44,064 nt of DNA from Thermodesulfatator atlanticus DSM 21156 (GTDB taxonomy: Bacteria > Desulfobacterota > Thermodesulfobacteria > Thermodesulfobacteriales > Thermodesulfatatoraceae), in NCBI RefSeq assembly GCF_000421585.1, contig NZ_ATXH01000020.1, forward strand, positions 1-44,064, in the 5' to 3' direction. This document shows, piece by piece, positions 26,091-34,889 of this stretch. Positions within the stretch are counted from its first letter, which is position 1. Every line of letters begins with the position of its first letter. The position numbers were made by a program, and so were the translations under genes. Under the pieces are notes generated by a model. It searched no databases. It had not been told where the DNA came from and worked only from the letters and a program-made list of their open reading frames with translations.

Positions 26091-28887
26091 GATTCCCCAA
26101 ACTTTTAGAGGCGATGAGACCTACTGGCGCGAAAAGCTTGCGGCCTTTCTCCACGACCCGCCAGACAAAGCCCTGGACATACGGGGGCACGAAAGTCGGG
26201 CCAAAACCTTGAGAGATAAGCTTTTTGTCTCTGCCGACGATGATCTGGTCTTGCGGGCAGATCAGGTGGCCTCAGGGCTTGACCGCACTTTTTTGCCCAG
26301 AAAAGAAGACCAGGGTGACATTGATTTTTGCCAAAATCCCGTAATCACCCACCCCACTGGCCAAAATAGATCCCTAAAACTTAAAAGCTTTCCCAAAAAA
26401 TGTACCCTGGAAGAGATTTTAGAACTTATAGCCAAGGACGAAGAAAAGCTCCCTGACACCCAGCCTTTGCGCTCTTTTGCGCTTTTTCACTATTTTCTCC
26501 ACGTATTCCCTTATCGGCTGGCCCAGGAGAAGACCTGTGGCGTTTCCTGGCAATGGCCTGTACTTCCGGCAGACACCCGCCTTCCAGACCACGCCATCTG
26601 GCAGCATTGCGCCCTTACCTCGGCCCTTTATTCCTGCTACAGGCTTTCTTCCAGACGCCAGGCCTCTTTGATGCTCTTTAGCCTTACGCCTGTGCAGGAT
26701 TTTATTGCCCGCTCACGCAAGCTTCGCGACTTCTGGACGGCCTCGCTCATCCTTTCCTGGCTGGCCGCCGAAGGCATGAAGACGGTAATCTTGCACTATG
26801 GCTCAGACCACATCATCTATCCTTCTCCCCTGGGGCAGGCCCTGATTGAATCTTTTCTTGACCGGGAATGTGGGTTTTACCACTGGAAAGACCGCTATCA
26901 TTACGAAACAAGGGCCGCCACTTTGCCCAACAAGTTTATCTTCCTCTGTCCTGCTGGGCTTGAGGAAGAATGTTTTTACCATATAAAAGAGCGTACCAAC
27001 CGCGCCTGGAAGGCCCTGGCCAATGCGGTAAAAGACCTGGTAGCCAGAAAATGCAACTTTAGCAAAGTGCCTGCAAAGTGCCTTTCGGCCCTGGAAAAGA
27101 TTTTTACCCGCCAGGTGGGCCGATTCTGGGAATATCATTGGGCAGCGGCACCCTTGATAGATGAAAAAACTTTGGATGCCTACCAGGAAATATTCCCGCT
27201 ATCCCTTTCAGAAAGTCTCAAAAATCTGCTTAAAAAGGCCCGGGAATGCCGACTCCCGTATCTTTCCTATGCCGAAAAATTCTTCTATCCCCTGACGCAC
27301 GACCTGGTTCAGCGCGGCCTTGCCGCTGAAAAACTTACCCCTTCTGAGAAGCGTGCCGAAGAACCCGGCATAAAGTGTCACCTGCACCCGGACCTTGAGG
27401 CCCTGCGGTTTTCCTGTGTGGAATGCAAAAGAGATGGACATGCCAAATGTGAGCTTTTTGAAGATCACCAGCCGGATGAAAACCCCCGCCCAAGCAAAGA
27501 TCCCCTGTGGCGCAAGATAAGGGCTGGCTTTCCCCAGACCGAGTTTAAAGCAACCGAACGCCTTTCAGCTATCGGGCTTATTAAGCGCCTGGCCTTGAAG
27601 GCTGTCTCTAATGAACATCCCCTTTATCTTTATTTTTCCGATTCGGAAAGGTTTCCTTCCACTACCGAGATAGCCATTAAAGACTGGTATGAAAAAGTAA
27701 AAGAGCACTTTGACGCCTTTGAACTCAAAGACGTTGCGGAATTCTGGCACCAAAAAGACGAAAGTTTGTCAAAAGACAAAGACACGAGGCCTGAAATTTG
27801 CGAGCTTAAAGGGGAAAAGTTTGCCCAAATAGAAGGCATCATTAAAAAGCTCCCTCAGGAAAAGCACATTAAGAGTCAACACTTCTACTACGCCATTCTG
27901 GTGATGGACGGCGACCACATGGGCAGACTCCTTGCCGGGGGTTTTGAGGCCAGGTGGCGGGATGTAATACATCCCGAACTTGTAAACCGCATTTACCAGG
28001 GAGAAATTTCAGAAAAGTTCTGGCCCTGTTTCTGGAAGGATTATCTGGAAGAGAAACGCAGCCTTTCGCCGGCGGTGCACGCGGCCATCTCCAAGGCCCT
28101 TTCGGATTTCGCCCTGCACACCGTGCCCGAGATCGTCTCTCGCCATAGGGGATGCCTTATCTATGCCGGGGGCGACGACGTGTGTGCAGTATTTCCAACG
28201 AGCTCAGCAATTGCTGCGGCGTTAGAGATCGCCAGGGCCTACAACTGGGCCTTTGTGCGCCGTGGCAAATCTGCTGGCCAAAAAGGGCAGGCCCAAACCA
28301 TAAGGGAAATCGTAAGTGGTCAGGAGCTTTCTCCAGAAGACGAATTACTCCTGCATCTCGGGCCTGGCGAGGGGATCTCCATTTCAGGGGGGCTTCTCAT
28401 GGTGCACCACAAGTGGCCGCTTCGCGCGGCCCTTGAGCGGGCACACGCCCTGCTTGAGCTTGCCAAAGACAATGGTCGGGCAGCGCTTGCCCTGGAGCTT
28501 CAGAGACGGGCCGGTGAGCGCCGCACCTTTGTCGCCGGATTCAAGGACCTTGTAAGAATAGGCCCGCACGCAATCGACCCCTGGGAGGCTTTTTCAGAAC
28601 TGGTAAAAGCCTTTGCCTTAAGGAGGCTAAGTGCCTCTTTTGCCTACCGGCCACGGGAATTGGCCGAAGGCCTTGAAGCCCTTTGGGATAAGCCAGAAGA
28701 AATAGCAAGGCTCATTCAGAGCCAGATCAGAAGCGAAAAGATAAAAGACAAAGGTAATCTCTGGGAGCTGGCCCGGAAGGTGGCGGCTGTGCTTCTGGCT
28801 GACCGCCGTTTGGACTCAAAAGAAATCCCACTAGCTTACGAAGCCCTGGAAATAGCCAGATTCCTTGCGGGAGCAGAGGAGCGGTGA
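26077..28887 (+). CDS. cmr2: Cmr2/Cas10, large subunit of the type III-B complex
   Basis: 936 aa. The N-terminal HD-like motif LHDPPDKA (H26/D27) is followed by helical regions, a zinc finger around residues 432-460 (CHLHPD, then CVEC and HAKC), a first Palm domain with DGDHMG (D611/D613) and a second with YAGGDDV (G698-D701). The GGDD motif is intact, so it should make cyclic oligoadenylate when target RNA is bound. HD-type ssDNA cleavage is also plausible. Full length with no disruption, in contrast to both neighbours. The stop overlaps the cmr3 GTG start. Confidence 0.95.
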   Translation: MTACKIPQTFRGDETYWREKLAAFLHDPPDKALDIRGHESRAKTLRDKLFVSADDDLVLRADQVASGLDRTFLPRKEDQGDIDFCQNPVITHPTGQNRSLKLKSFPKKCTLEEILELIAKDEEKLPDTQPLRSFALFHYFLHVFPYRLAQEKTCGVSWQWPVLPADTRLPDHAIWQHCALTSALYSCYRLSSRRQASLMLFSLTPVQDFIARSRKLRDFWTASLILSWLAAEGMKTVILHYGSDHIIYPSPLGQALIESFLDRECGFYHWKDRYHYETRAATLPNKFIFLCPAGLEEECFYHIKERTNRAWKALANAVKDLVARKCNFSKVPAKCLSALEKIFTRQVGRFWEYHWAAAPLIDEKTLDAYQEIFPLSLSESLKNLLKKARECRLPYLSYAEKFFYPLTHDLVQRGLAAEKLTPSEKRAEEPGIKCHLHPDLEALRFSCVECKRDGHAKCELFEDHQPDENPRPSKDPLWRKIRAGFPQTEFKATERLSAIGLIKRLALKAVSNEHPLYLYFSDSERFPSTTEIAIKDWYEKVKEHFDAFELKDVAEFWHQKDESLSKDKDTRPEICELKGEKFAQIEGIIKKLPQEKHIKSQHFYYAILVMDGDHMGRLLAGGFEARWRDVIHPELVNRIYQGEISEKFWPCFWKDYLEEKRSLSPAVHAAISKALSDFALHTVPEIVSRHRGCLIYAGGDDVCAVFPTSSAIAAALEIARAYNWAFVRRGKSAGQKGQAQTIREIVSGQELSPEDELLLHLGPGEGISISGGLLMVHHKWPLRAALERAHALLELAKDNGRAALALELQRRAGERRTFVAGFKDLVRIGPHAIDPWEAFSELVKAFALRRLSASFAYRPRELAEGLEALWDKPEEIARLIQSQIRSEKIKDKGNLWELARKVAAVLLADRRLDSKEIPLAYEALEIARFLAGAEER

Positions 28888-29930
28888 AGATGATTGAACA
28901 GTGGCTTGAATTAAAGCCCCTTGACACTCTCTTTTTCCGCGGTGGTGAGGCCATGGAGGCCGGCGAAACCCACGAAGCTGGAAGGCCCGTATTCCCCCCG
29001 GTACCAGAGACCGTTATCGGCGCCCTGCGTACCGCCATCCTGACTCAAAAGGGCATTGACCCGGCCCGGGTAAAGGCCCTTAAAGAAGACAAACCCCTTG
29101 ACGAAAAATGGCTCCCCCTCTGGGGCACACCAAAGAAAAGCGGTTTTTGGGTAGCCGGACCGCTTATAAAGATTGATAAAGCAGTCCTTTTTCCGGCTCC
29201 GGCAAGCTGGTTTTACGACCCAGATCAAAGTACTAATCTCCGACTAAAAATTTATGAAGCAAGGCCCCTTGAAACCGATAAATCCTTCCCTTTAAAAACG
29301 CATATCTCAACAAGACCCATCTGGGTAAAAAACCCGCCTGAAAACCTGGAGCCCCTTCTGGGAAAATTTTTTCTTACTAAAGGCGCCCTTGAGCAGGAAG
29401 GCTCCTTTGAGCTTGAAGTGGTAGAGGATCCGAAAACACTTGATCCGCAAAAGCCCCAGGCCGTGCCTGCGGGCAAGATTATCTTTTACGAAGAGCGCGT
29501 GGGCATTGCCCGGGACAATACTTTGCGGGCGGTAAAAACAGGCCATCTCTACGCTTCAAGGCACATAAGGCTCTTTAGCGAGGCCTCACTTCTTATCGGG
29601 CTTGATAAGCGTCTTTGCCCTGGGCATCTCGAAGACTAGGGCTTTTTTCAGCTTGGGGGAGAGGGAAGGCTTGTGTCCTATCGCAAAGCAAGCAAAGTTA
29701 GTCTTCCGGGCACACGCAAAGGGCGCTTCCTTGCCCTTGCGCCCCTTTCCTATCAGCGCGCAAGAGGAGCAGGACTCCTGAACAGCCCTTACGCCTCAGG
29801 CAAACTCCTGCGCGTGGCTGGCTTTGACCTAAGACGCGGCTTTCACAAACCGGTTAAGACGTATTTTCCCGCCGGCACGGTGTGTTTTATCGGAAAAGAC
29901 CCAGATCTTTGCGAATTGATACCTTTTTGA
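28884..29930 (+). pseudogene. cmr3: Cmr3 (Cas5-like RAMP), in-frame TAG and short C-terminus
   Basis: The first 251 residues (from GTG 28884, or ATG 28890) show the Cmr3 start LKPLDTLFFRGGEAMEAGE and FPPVPETVIGALR. A TAG at 29637-29639 interrupts the frame. The same frame continues at once with QLGGEGRLVSYRKA, the conserved Gly-rich Cmr3 segment, and stops at 29930 after FPAGTVCFIGKDPD. One base change (for example TGG to TAG) explains the stop. Relatives usually extend some 20-30 residues further, to a Gly-rich end, which is missing here where the AT-rich island begins. Cmr3 binds the 5' crRNA tag, so the effect could be severe unless suppressed. Confidence 0.85.
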
Positions 29931-29940
29931 AGGAGTAATC

Positions 29941-30570
29941 ATGAAGGGCGTATGCTACATTTGCAACAAAACATTCAGCAAAGCGGGGATAACCAAACAC
30001 CTGAAAACTCATTTGAAGGATGACGGATATATAAGGCTTTATCACATCAGGATTGCTGGATTTTATGATCCGCAATACTGGCTACACATTGAAATTCCGG
30101 CTGACGCTAAGCTTAAAGACCTTGATAAGTTTCTGAGGGATATATGGCTTGAATGCTGCGATCATTTGAGTGCATTTGTGATAAATGACGTCTATTATGT
30201 GTCAATACCAGAAGGTGAAAAAGATATGAACTTTAAGCTGGGGTCGGTTTTGAATATAGGAATGGAATTCTACCATCTCTATGACTTTGGTTCTCAAACG
30301 AAGTTAAGACTAAAAATTATGGGAGAGAGAAATGGAACATTAAAAGAGAAGGTAAGAATTCTTGCAAGAAATAATCCTCCGAAAATAACATGCAGTTGTG
30401 GTGAGAAAGCAAAGTGGATCTGCACACAATGCTTTTATGATTCGGAAGAAAACTGTTATCTTTGCGAAAGATGTGCCAAAGAACATAAATGTGAAGAGGA
30501 GATGCTTCTTCCTGTTGTTAATTCACCAAGAATGGGTGTTTGTGGATATGCAGGCGGGATATACGATTGA
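29941..30570 (+). CDS. zinc-finger protein, possibly PRiA4_ORF3-like
   Basis: 209 aa. It begins with a C2H2-like finger (CYICNKTFSKAGITKHLKTH). The middle (residues ~30-125) resembles the pRiA4b ORF-3 fold (a strand-rich YHIRIAGF start, then LKDLDKFLRDIWLECCDHLSAF). The C-terminal part has a zinc ribbon with several Cys pairs (CSCG, CTQC, CYLCERC) and a His/Cys end. The preceding GGAGTAATC is a good ribosome binding site. AT-rich compared with the Cmr genes and located at the cmr3 junction, so it was probably acquired. Function unknown; nucleic-acid binding is a guess. Confidence 0.6.
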   Translation: MKGVCYICNKTFSKAGITKHLKTHLKDDGYIRLYHIRIAGFYDPQYWLHIEIPADAKLKDLDKFLRDIWLECCDHLSAFVINDVYYVSIPEGEKDMNFKLGSVLNIGMEFYHLYDFGSQTKLRLKIMGERNGTLKEKVRILARNNPPKITCSCGEKAKWICTQCFYDSEENCYLCERCAKEHKCEEEMLLPVVNSPRMGVCGYAGGIYD

Positions 30571-30973
30571 ATAAAGATTGAGAGAAACGACAATAGCATT
30601 GTTGTCAAATTTCCTTACAAACCTGAGTTAATTGCAAAAATTGAAACTGTTAAAGCCTAAAAAGGTGACATCCCGATGGAAGATACTGGAGCATTCTTTA
30701 TTCTCTTAGGTCATAAAAGCTCAAAAACAATAGAGATTTATAGAAACTTTTGCAAAACATCTTTTCTTAAGACACGTTCAAGGATCCGTTCCCATTTTTC
30801 GGAACGAAAAATAGGAACGGATCCCTTGCGGTTGTGCTTACAATACTGATCTCGGCAATTTTGCAAAGGTCTCTTATACTCAAGTGAGCACCAAGAATCT
30901 GAGTAAGATAAGGAGTCCTATGGATTCGATAGGGAATATGTTGCATGAGTCACTTAAGGAACATCCAGAATGA
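30571..30973 (+). pseudogene. decayed tyrosine recombinase (XerC/D- or integrase-like), split by a MITE
   Basis: Three remnants are seen. First, IERNDNSIVVKFPYKPELIAK (30580 on), an N-terminal pattern of thermophile tyrosine recombinases. Second, HPDGRYWSI in another frame near 30670, with a TGA where Trp is expected before it. Third, LLGHKSSKTIEIY (30700s), the end of the catalytic domain with box II His and the nucleophile Tyr. Removing the MITE and one copy of TTATA restores the continuing end TQVSTKNLSKIRSPMDS, stopping at 30971-30973. The large middle part of the gene is absent. Whether it was an integron integrase or a Xer-type enzyme cannot be told because that region is lost. Confidence 0.8.
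30743..30873. mobile_element. 131-bp MITE, copy 2 (inside the recombinase remnant)
   Basis: The ends are a slightly decayed GAAACTTTTGCAAAA and TTTTGCAAAGGTCTC, flanked by the direct repeat TTATA (30738-30742 and 30874-30878). The GGATCC-bounded central hairpin is present. Excising it rejoins a coherent recombinase C-terminal frame, which proves the insertion point. Confidence 0.92.
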
Positions 30974-31011
30974 GTATCTACTCAATGCAGATCTAACTCC
31001 AATTTGTAAGG

Positions 31012-31030
31012 ATATACGCAATGCGTATAT
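31012..31030. other. ATATACGCA-A-TGCGTATAT palindrome
   Basis: 9-bp arms with a one-base centre, lying between the recombinase remnant and the first cassette. It could be an operator or a recombination-site remnant; nothing further can be said from the sequence. Confidence 0.4.
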
Positions 31031-31077
31031 GAAAGAGTTATAGCAATTGACTTCGAAGCACAAAATGAAGGGATATA

Positions 31078-31719
31078 ATGAATCCTATTAAAAGCTTGGA
31101 AGAAATAAGAAAGCATTGGAAGATATTTGAAGATAGATGGAAAACCCTCTATGCCTTTTTCCTATATACAAACGAGGATAGAAATATTGCTCGTTATGTA
31201 AGAGAATATTTTCGTGAATTAGACCAACTCTCGGGGAATACATGTTTAATTTTTCTTATAGATAAGCCACCTAGAACATGGGAAGAAGAAGCTAGAACAC
31301 GAGAATATTGGAAAGAGTTTACTTTTAGAACTTGGGTTTGGGAAGGCTTTACGGAAGTCATACCTTATGATAGGTCAAAAGCTTATGAAATCGCTGAGTT
31401 TTTCGGAATTTTTCCAAATCACATTCCTTGTATTGTTTTCTTCCGCAATATTAATGAAAGAGAGCTATTAGTCTATCCTTTAGACAATTCATGGTCGGAT
31501 GAAAGATTAACAAGAGAATTTCGGGAACTTTTCTCTGCTATACGAGAAGGATGTGAAAATATAGGTGACGATAATGAACGGAAAGAACAAATGTGGAGAA
31601 ATTTGGAGAGATTTATTAGAAGAAGGAGCAGAGAACAAACAATAGTTAATTTCATAACTCATCCCTTAGCAAGGAGTGTTGGAGATGTATTTAGGCGATT
31701 ATTATTTAGATTGTTATAG
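31078..31719 (+). CDS. cassette 1: protein of unknown function
   Basis: 213 aa, mixed helix and strand, rich in aromatic and charged residues, with no motif I can name. The centre (HIPCIVFFRNINERELLVYPL) looks like a core strand with a long turn, possibly a thioredoxin-like or Rossmann-type fold, and the C-terminus is basic (RRRSREQ). A GAAGGGA ribosome binding site precedes the start. Its stop codon lies at the edge of the attC-like site, as in typical cassettes. Confidence 0.6.
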   Translation: MNPIKSLEEIRKHWKIFEDRWKTLYAFFLYTNEDRNIARYVREYFRELDQLSGNTCLIFLIDKPPRTWEEEARTREYWKEFTFRTWVWEGFTEVIPYDRSKAYEIAEFFGIFPNHIPCIVFFRNINERELLVYPLDNSWSDERLTREFRELFSAIREGCENIGDDNERKEQMWRNLERFIRRRSREQTIVNFITHPLARSVGDVFRRLLFRLL

Positions 31720-31840
31720 TGCCTCTTCGTCAACAGCGTATAACAGGCGGGTATCTGGTTCGGGCTTTCAGTCCTCACCCAAATCGCCTTCGGCGACTTC
31801 AGAGACCCGCAATCCGGTATATGACATGGCGGGCGAAGTT
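31719..31840. other. attC-like site a
   Basis: An R''-like GTATAAC (31738), then the outer stem GCGGGTATCTG (31747-31757) pairs with CAGAGACCCGC (31800-31810, one mismatch). The inner hairpin is TCGCC-TTC-GGCGA (31784-31796). It is followed by GGTATATGAC and the first bases of the next cassette. It shares the word CTCACCCAAA with sites b and c. Confidence 0.65.
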
Positions 31841-31860
31841 AAATTAAAGGAGGAATAAAA

Positions 31861-33558
31861 ATGAAAATAAAATCTATAAAAATACATAACTTTAGGTCAA
31901 TAAAAGATGCTGAATTTGAGTTAAATGACTACAATGTATTTGTAGGTGCTAATAACTCCGGTAAAAGCAATGTTATAACAGCCCTTCGTATTTTTTATGA
32001 GGATAATATCAAATTCAATGAGAAACTGGATTTCCCTAAATTTGAGACAGAGGATAAGGAAAGTTGGATTGAAATAAAATATCTATTAACGGATGACGAA
32101 TTTAAAAACTTAAAAGAAACTTATAAAAATCCTGGCAACGTCCTAATAGTAAGAAAATATCTTAAATCTGAAGAACCTCAAAGAGTCAAGGCTAATCAAA
32201 GTAATATATATGCATACGAAAATGGAACACTTTCTACAAAGCTCTTCTATGGAGCTAAAAATATTTCTCAGGCAAAACTTGGCTCAGTAATATACATTCC
32301 AGAAATAACCAAAACCGAAGAAACACTAAAATTGACCGGACCCTCCCCTTTAAGAAATACACTTGCTTTTGTTATGAAGAAAGTTATGAAAACTTCTGAG
32401 TCTTTTAAATCGTTAAATGATGCCTTTGAAGAATTTAATAGGAAATTTAAAGAAGAAGCATCTAAAGATGGTGTTTCCTTAGAGAAATTCAGGAAAGAAA
32501 TCAATGAGAATCTTAAAGAATGGGGCGTAGAATTTAACCTAGATATAAATCCTGTGAGACCAGAGGACATAATAAAAAATCTGATATCACATAGTTTTAC
32601 AGACAAAACTTTAAACAGGGAGATGAATATTGGTCTTTACGGACAAGGCCTACAGAGGCACCTTATATATATTTTGATTCGCCTTTCTGCGCAATATAAG
32701 GAAGAAAAAGTTTATGAGAAAAAAGAATTTTCACCGGAACTTACTTTAATATTATTTGAAGAGCCTGAAGTATTTTTACATCCAGCTCAGCAAGAATACC
32801 TTAATTCAAGTTTAAGATTTCTAGCTTCTGAAGTGGGGCAACAGGTTATTGTTTCTACTCACTCTCCTGTTTTTGTGAGCAGAAATATAGAGGAAATATC
32901 CTCTCTAATAAAGTTGAAAAGAGAAAATGGGGTCACAAAATGTTTCCAAGTATCAGATGAAATAAAAAATAATATATTAAAGGAAAATAATGAATTAGCA
33001 CAGATTCTTAGAGAGAAATTAGAAGATCCCACTGTAGATAATCCTACAAAAAATAGAATTAAAAAGATATTAGGAGAGACGGATGATGAAATTCGGATGG
33101 AAGAAGAAGCAATTAGATATTCATTATGGCTTGACTCTGAAAGATGTTCATCATTCTTTGCAGACATAGTGCTAATATGTGAAGGAGCAACAGAAAAAAC
33201 TCTTATTGATTATCTCATTCAAAATGAGTGGGATGATCTAAAAGAAAAGAGAATTTATGTTTTAGACGCAATGGGAAAATTTAATATTCACAGATATATA
33301 AATCTTTTCGGAAAGTTAGGAATATATCATTCTATTATTGCCGACAGAGATGAGGATAATAATGTTCACGAGATAATCAATAAATTTATTGAAAATAGGA
33401 AAAATTCTTTCACGAAAAAGATTCACTTTTTTGAAAAAGATATAGAGGAATTTTTAGGGATTCCAAGTCCACCAGATAACAGGATAGATAAAAAACCGCT
33501 AAATGTAATATGGCATTATAAAAATGGAAAAATATCGCAGGAGAAAAAAATCAATTAA
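31861..33558 (+). CDS. cassette 2: OLD-family ATPase-TOPRIM nuclease
   Basis: 565 aa. An ABC-type ATPase with Walker A GANNSGKS (residues 29-36), Walker B LILFEEPEVFLHP and the STHSPVFVS switch, followed by a TOPRIM domain with E441 (ICEGATEKT) and D495/D497 (ADRDED). This matches OLD nucleases, ATP-regulated DNases often used in phage defence, alone (class 1) or with a partner helicase (class 2, GajAB). No GajB-type helicase follows, so class 1 is likelier. A strong AAAGGAGGAATAAA ribosome binding site is present. AT-rich, unlike the Cmr genes. Confidence 0.85.
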   Translation: MKIKSIKIHNFRSIKDAEFELNDYNVFVGANNSGKSNVITALRIFYEDNIKFNEKLDFPKFETEDKESWIEIKYLLTDDEFKNLKETYKNPGNVLIVRKYLKSEEPQRVKANQSNIYAYENGTLSTKLFYGAKNISQAKLGSVIYIPEITKTEETLKLTGPSPLRNTLAFVMKKVMKTSESFKSLNDAFEEFNRKFKEEASKDGVSLEKFRKEINENLKEWGVEFNLDINPVRPEDIIKNLISHSFTDKTLNREMNIGLYGQGLQRHLIYILIRLSAQYKEEKVYEKKEFSPELTLILFEEPEVFLHPAQQEYLNSSLRFLASEVGQQVIVSTHSPVFVSRNIEEISSLIKLKRENGVTKCFQVSDEIKNNILKENNELAQILREKLEDPTVDNPTKNRIKKILGETDDEIRMEEEAIRYSLWLDSERCSSFFADIVLICEGATEKTLIDYLIQNEWDDLKEKRIYVLDAMGKFNIHRYINLFGKLGIYHSIIADRDEDNNVHEIINKFIENRKNSFTKKIHFFEKDIEEFLGIPSPPDNRIDKKPLNVIWHYKNGKISQEKKIN

Positions 33559-33602
33559 AAATTATAATAGAGGGTTTAATATGAACACTATGAATTTTAA
33601 AG

Positions 33603-33739
33603 AACTTCGCCCGCCACGCTTCGTCGCTTCGCTCCTTGCCCTCACTTCGTTCGGGTCATATAACAAGCGAATATGCGGTTCGCTCCGCTCACCCAAACCA
33701 CCAGCGGTGGCTTCGCATATTCGCCAAACGTTGTGGAGC
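33603..33739. other. attC-like site b, with a 38-bp insertion
   Basis: The outer stem GCGAATATGCG (33667-33677) pairs perfectly with CGCATATTCGC (33714-33724). The inner hairpin is CCACC-AGC-GGTGG (33698-33710), and the site ends AACGTTGTGGAGC. Compared with the start of cassette 2, its 5' half is split: AACTTCGCCCGCCA and GTCATATAAC are separated by 38 bases (33617-33654) that look like part of a second, damaged site. Confidence 0.7.
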
Positions 33740-33755
33740 TTAGAGAGGATTACAT

Positions 33756-34741
33756 ATGAGATGGATTGATGCTATGGATTTAAAAAATTGGTCTTCAAGC
33801 CGAGATTCTGAAGAATATTTACCGTTGGTTATCCGCCGATTAATTCGAGCCACAATAGACCAAATTAAATCTATTTCCTTTCCTGCAGGAGACAGCGTAG
33901 TCTGTCCAAGATGGGATGGCAGATTAGAATCTATGGAAGAAACAGAATACATACCAAAAGGTTTATCCTTATGGGAGCTTAGCACAAGAAAAGATGTCAG
34001 AACAAAAGCAGAGGAGGATTACCAGAAACGGAAAGAAAACCTTTTAGTACCAAATCCTTCTAAAGCTATATTTATTTTCGTTACTTCAAGGGTATGGACG
34101 AGCAAGGATGAATGGGCAGAGAAAAAGAAGAAAGAACGGTTTTGGAAGATGTAAGAGTTTATGATGCCCGGGATTTAGAAGAATGGCTTGAGCAAGCACC
34201 TGCGGTTGAAAGCGACAATGAAGAAGAGGATTTGCCACAAGAGTTAATAAAACAGCGAGCACGTCTTGCTTGGCGATTGCTTAACACTTGGAGAATCGTA
34301 CCGGGAAGTGATGTTAATGGCAAGATAGACTATCAAAAATTAAAATCATGGATTGAAAAAGCAAGGGAACTTTGCAGGAATATGGATAGATTGGGAGTTT
34401 GTAATAATCATATTGGTCAAGTATTAGCCCACGCAGTGCCTGATGAAAATGGTAATTGGCCCCCAGAAGAAGTGTGCAGAATAATTGATGAGATACAAAG
34501 CAAAAAAATAGAAAATGGCTTTAGCACTGAAATATATAAAAAAAGAGGAGTTGTTACTAAATCTCCATTTGAAGGAGGGAAGCAAGAACGAGAATTGGCA
34601 GAGAAATACCAAAAATATGCGAATAAATGGGCTATTAAATATCCGAGGACAGCGGCAGTATTAAGAAAAATCGCAGAAAATTATGAACTTGAAGCAAAAC
34701 GGGAGGATGAAGAAGCAGAAAAAAGGAGATTAGAATGGTAA
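33756..34741 (+). pseudogene. cassette 3: broken endonuclease-like N-domain protein with internal deletion
   Basis: The first frame (33756-34154) reads as the N-terminal domain found on large ATP-dependent defence-type proteins (MDLKNWSSSRDSEEYLPLVI, PRWDGRLES, PKGLSLWELSTRKD, FVTSRVWTSKDEW), which I take to be restriction-endonuclease-like. One base is missing after TGGAAG near 34147. In the other frame the domain continues (DVRVYDARDLEEWLEQAPAV), then after a probable large deletion ends with SPFEGGKQERELAEKYQKYA, resembling the tail of long homologues. The family name is from memory of similar N-terminal patterns and is not certain. Probably non-functional. Confidence 0.6.
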
Positions 34742-34766
34742 AGATCTATACCAAAGAAGAAGACAC

Positions 34767-34869
34767 GCTCCACAACGGTCACTTAACAGCGTGTATGCAG
34801 CTCGCTATCGCTCACCCAAATGCTCGGCTACGCCTCGCACTTCAGATACCCCCCAGAACGTTATACGCC
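34767..34869. other. attC-like site c
   Basis: GCTCCACAACG (inverse of the cassette 3 start), then TTAACAGCGTGTATGCAG, the shared CTCACCCAAA word, a short imperfect return arm with CTTCAGATACC, and AACGTTATACGCC, which begins cassette 4. The stem is weaker than in sites a and b. Confidence 0.6.
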
Positions 34870-34889
34870 ATAGAGTGGGAAGGGTTATT

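Noticed and set aside
29637-29639. TAG as a pyrrolysine codon
   Set aside because: No Pyl machinery is visible and Cmr3 proteins have no known pyrrolysine; a nonsense mutation is simpler.
34791-34889. Extended N-terminus of the ADP-ribosylglycohydrolase
   Set aside because: These codons lie inside the attC-like site; the family start fits the ATG at 34890.
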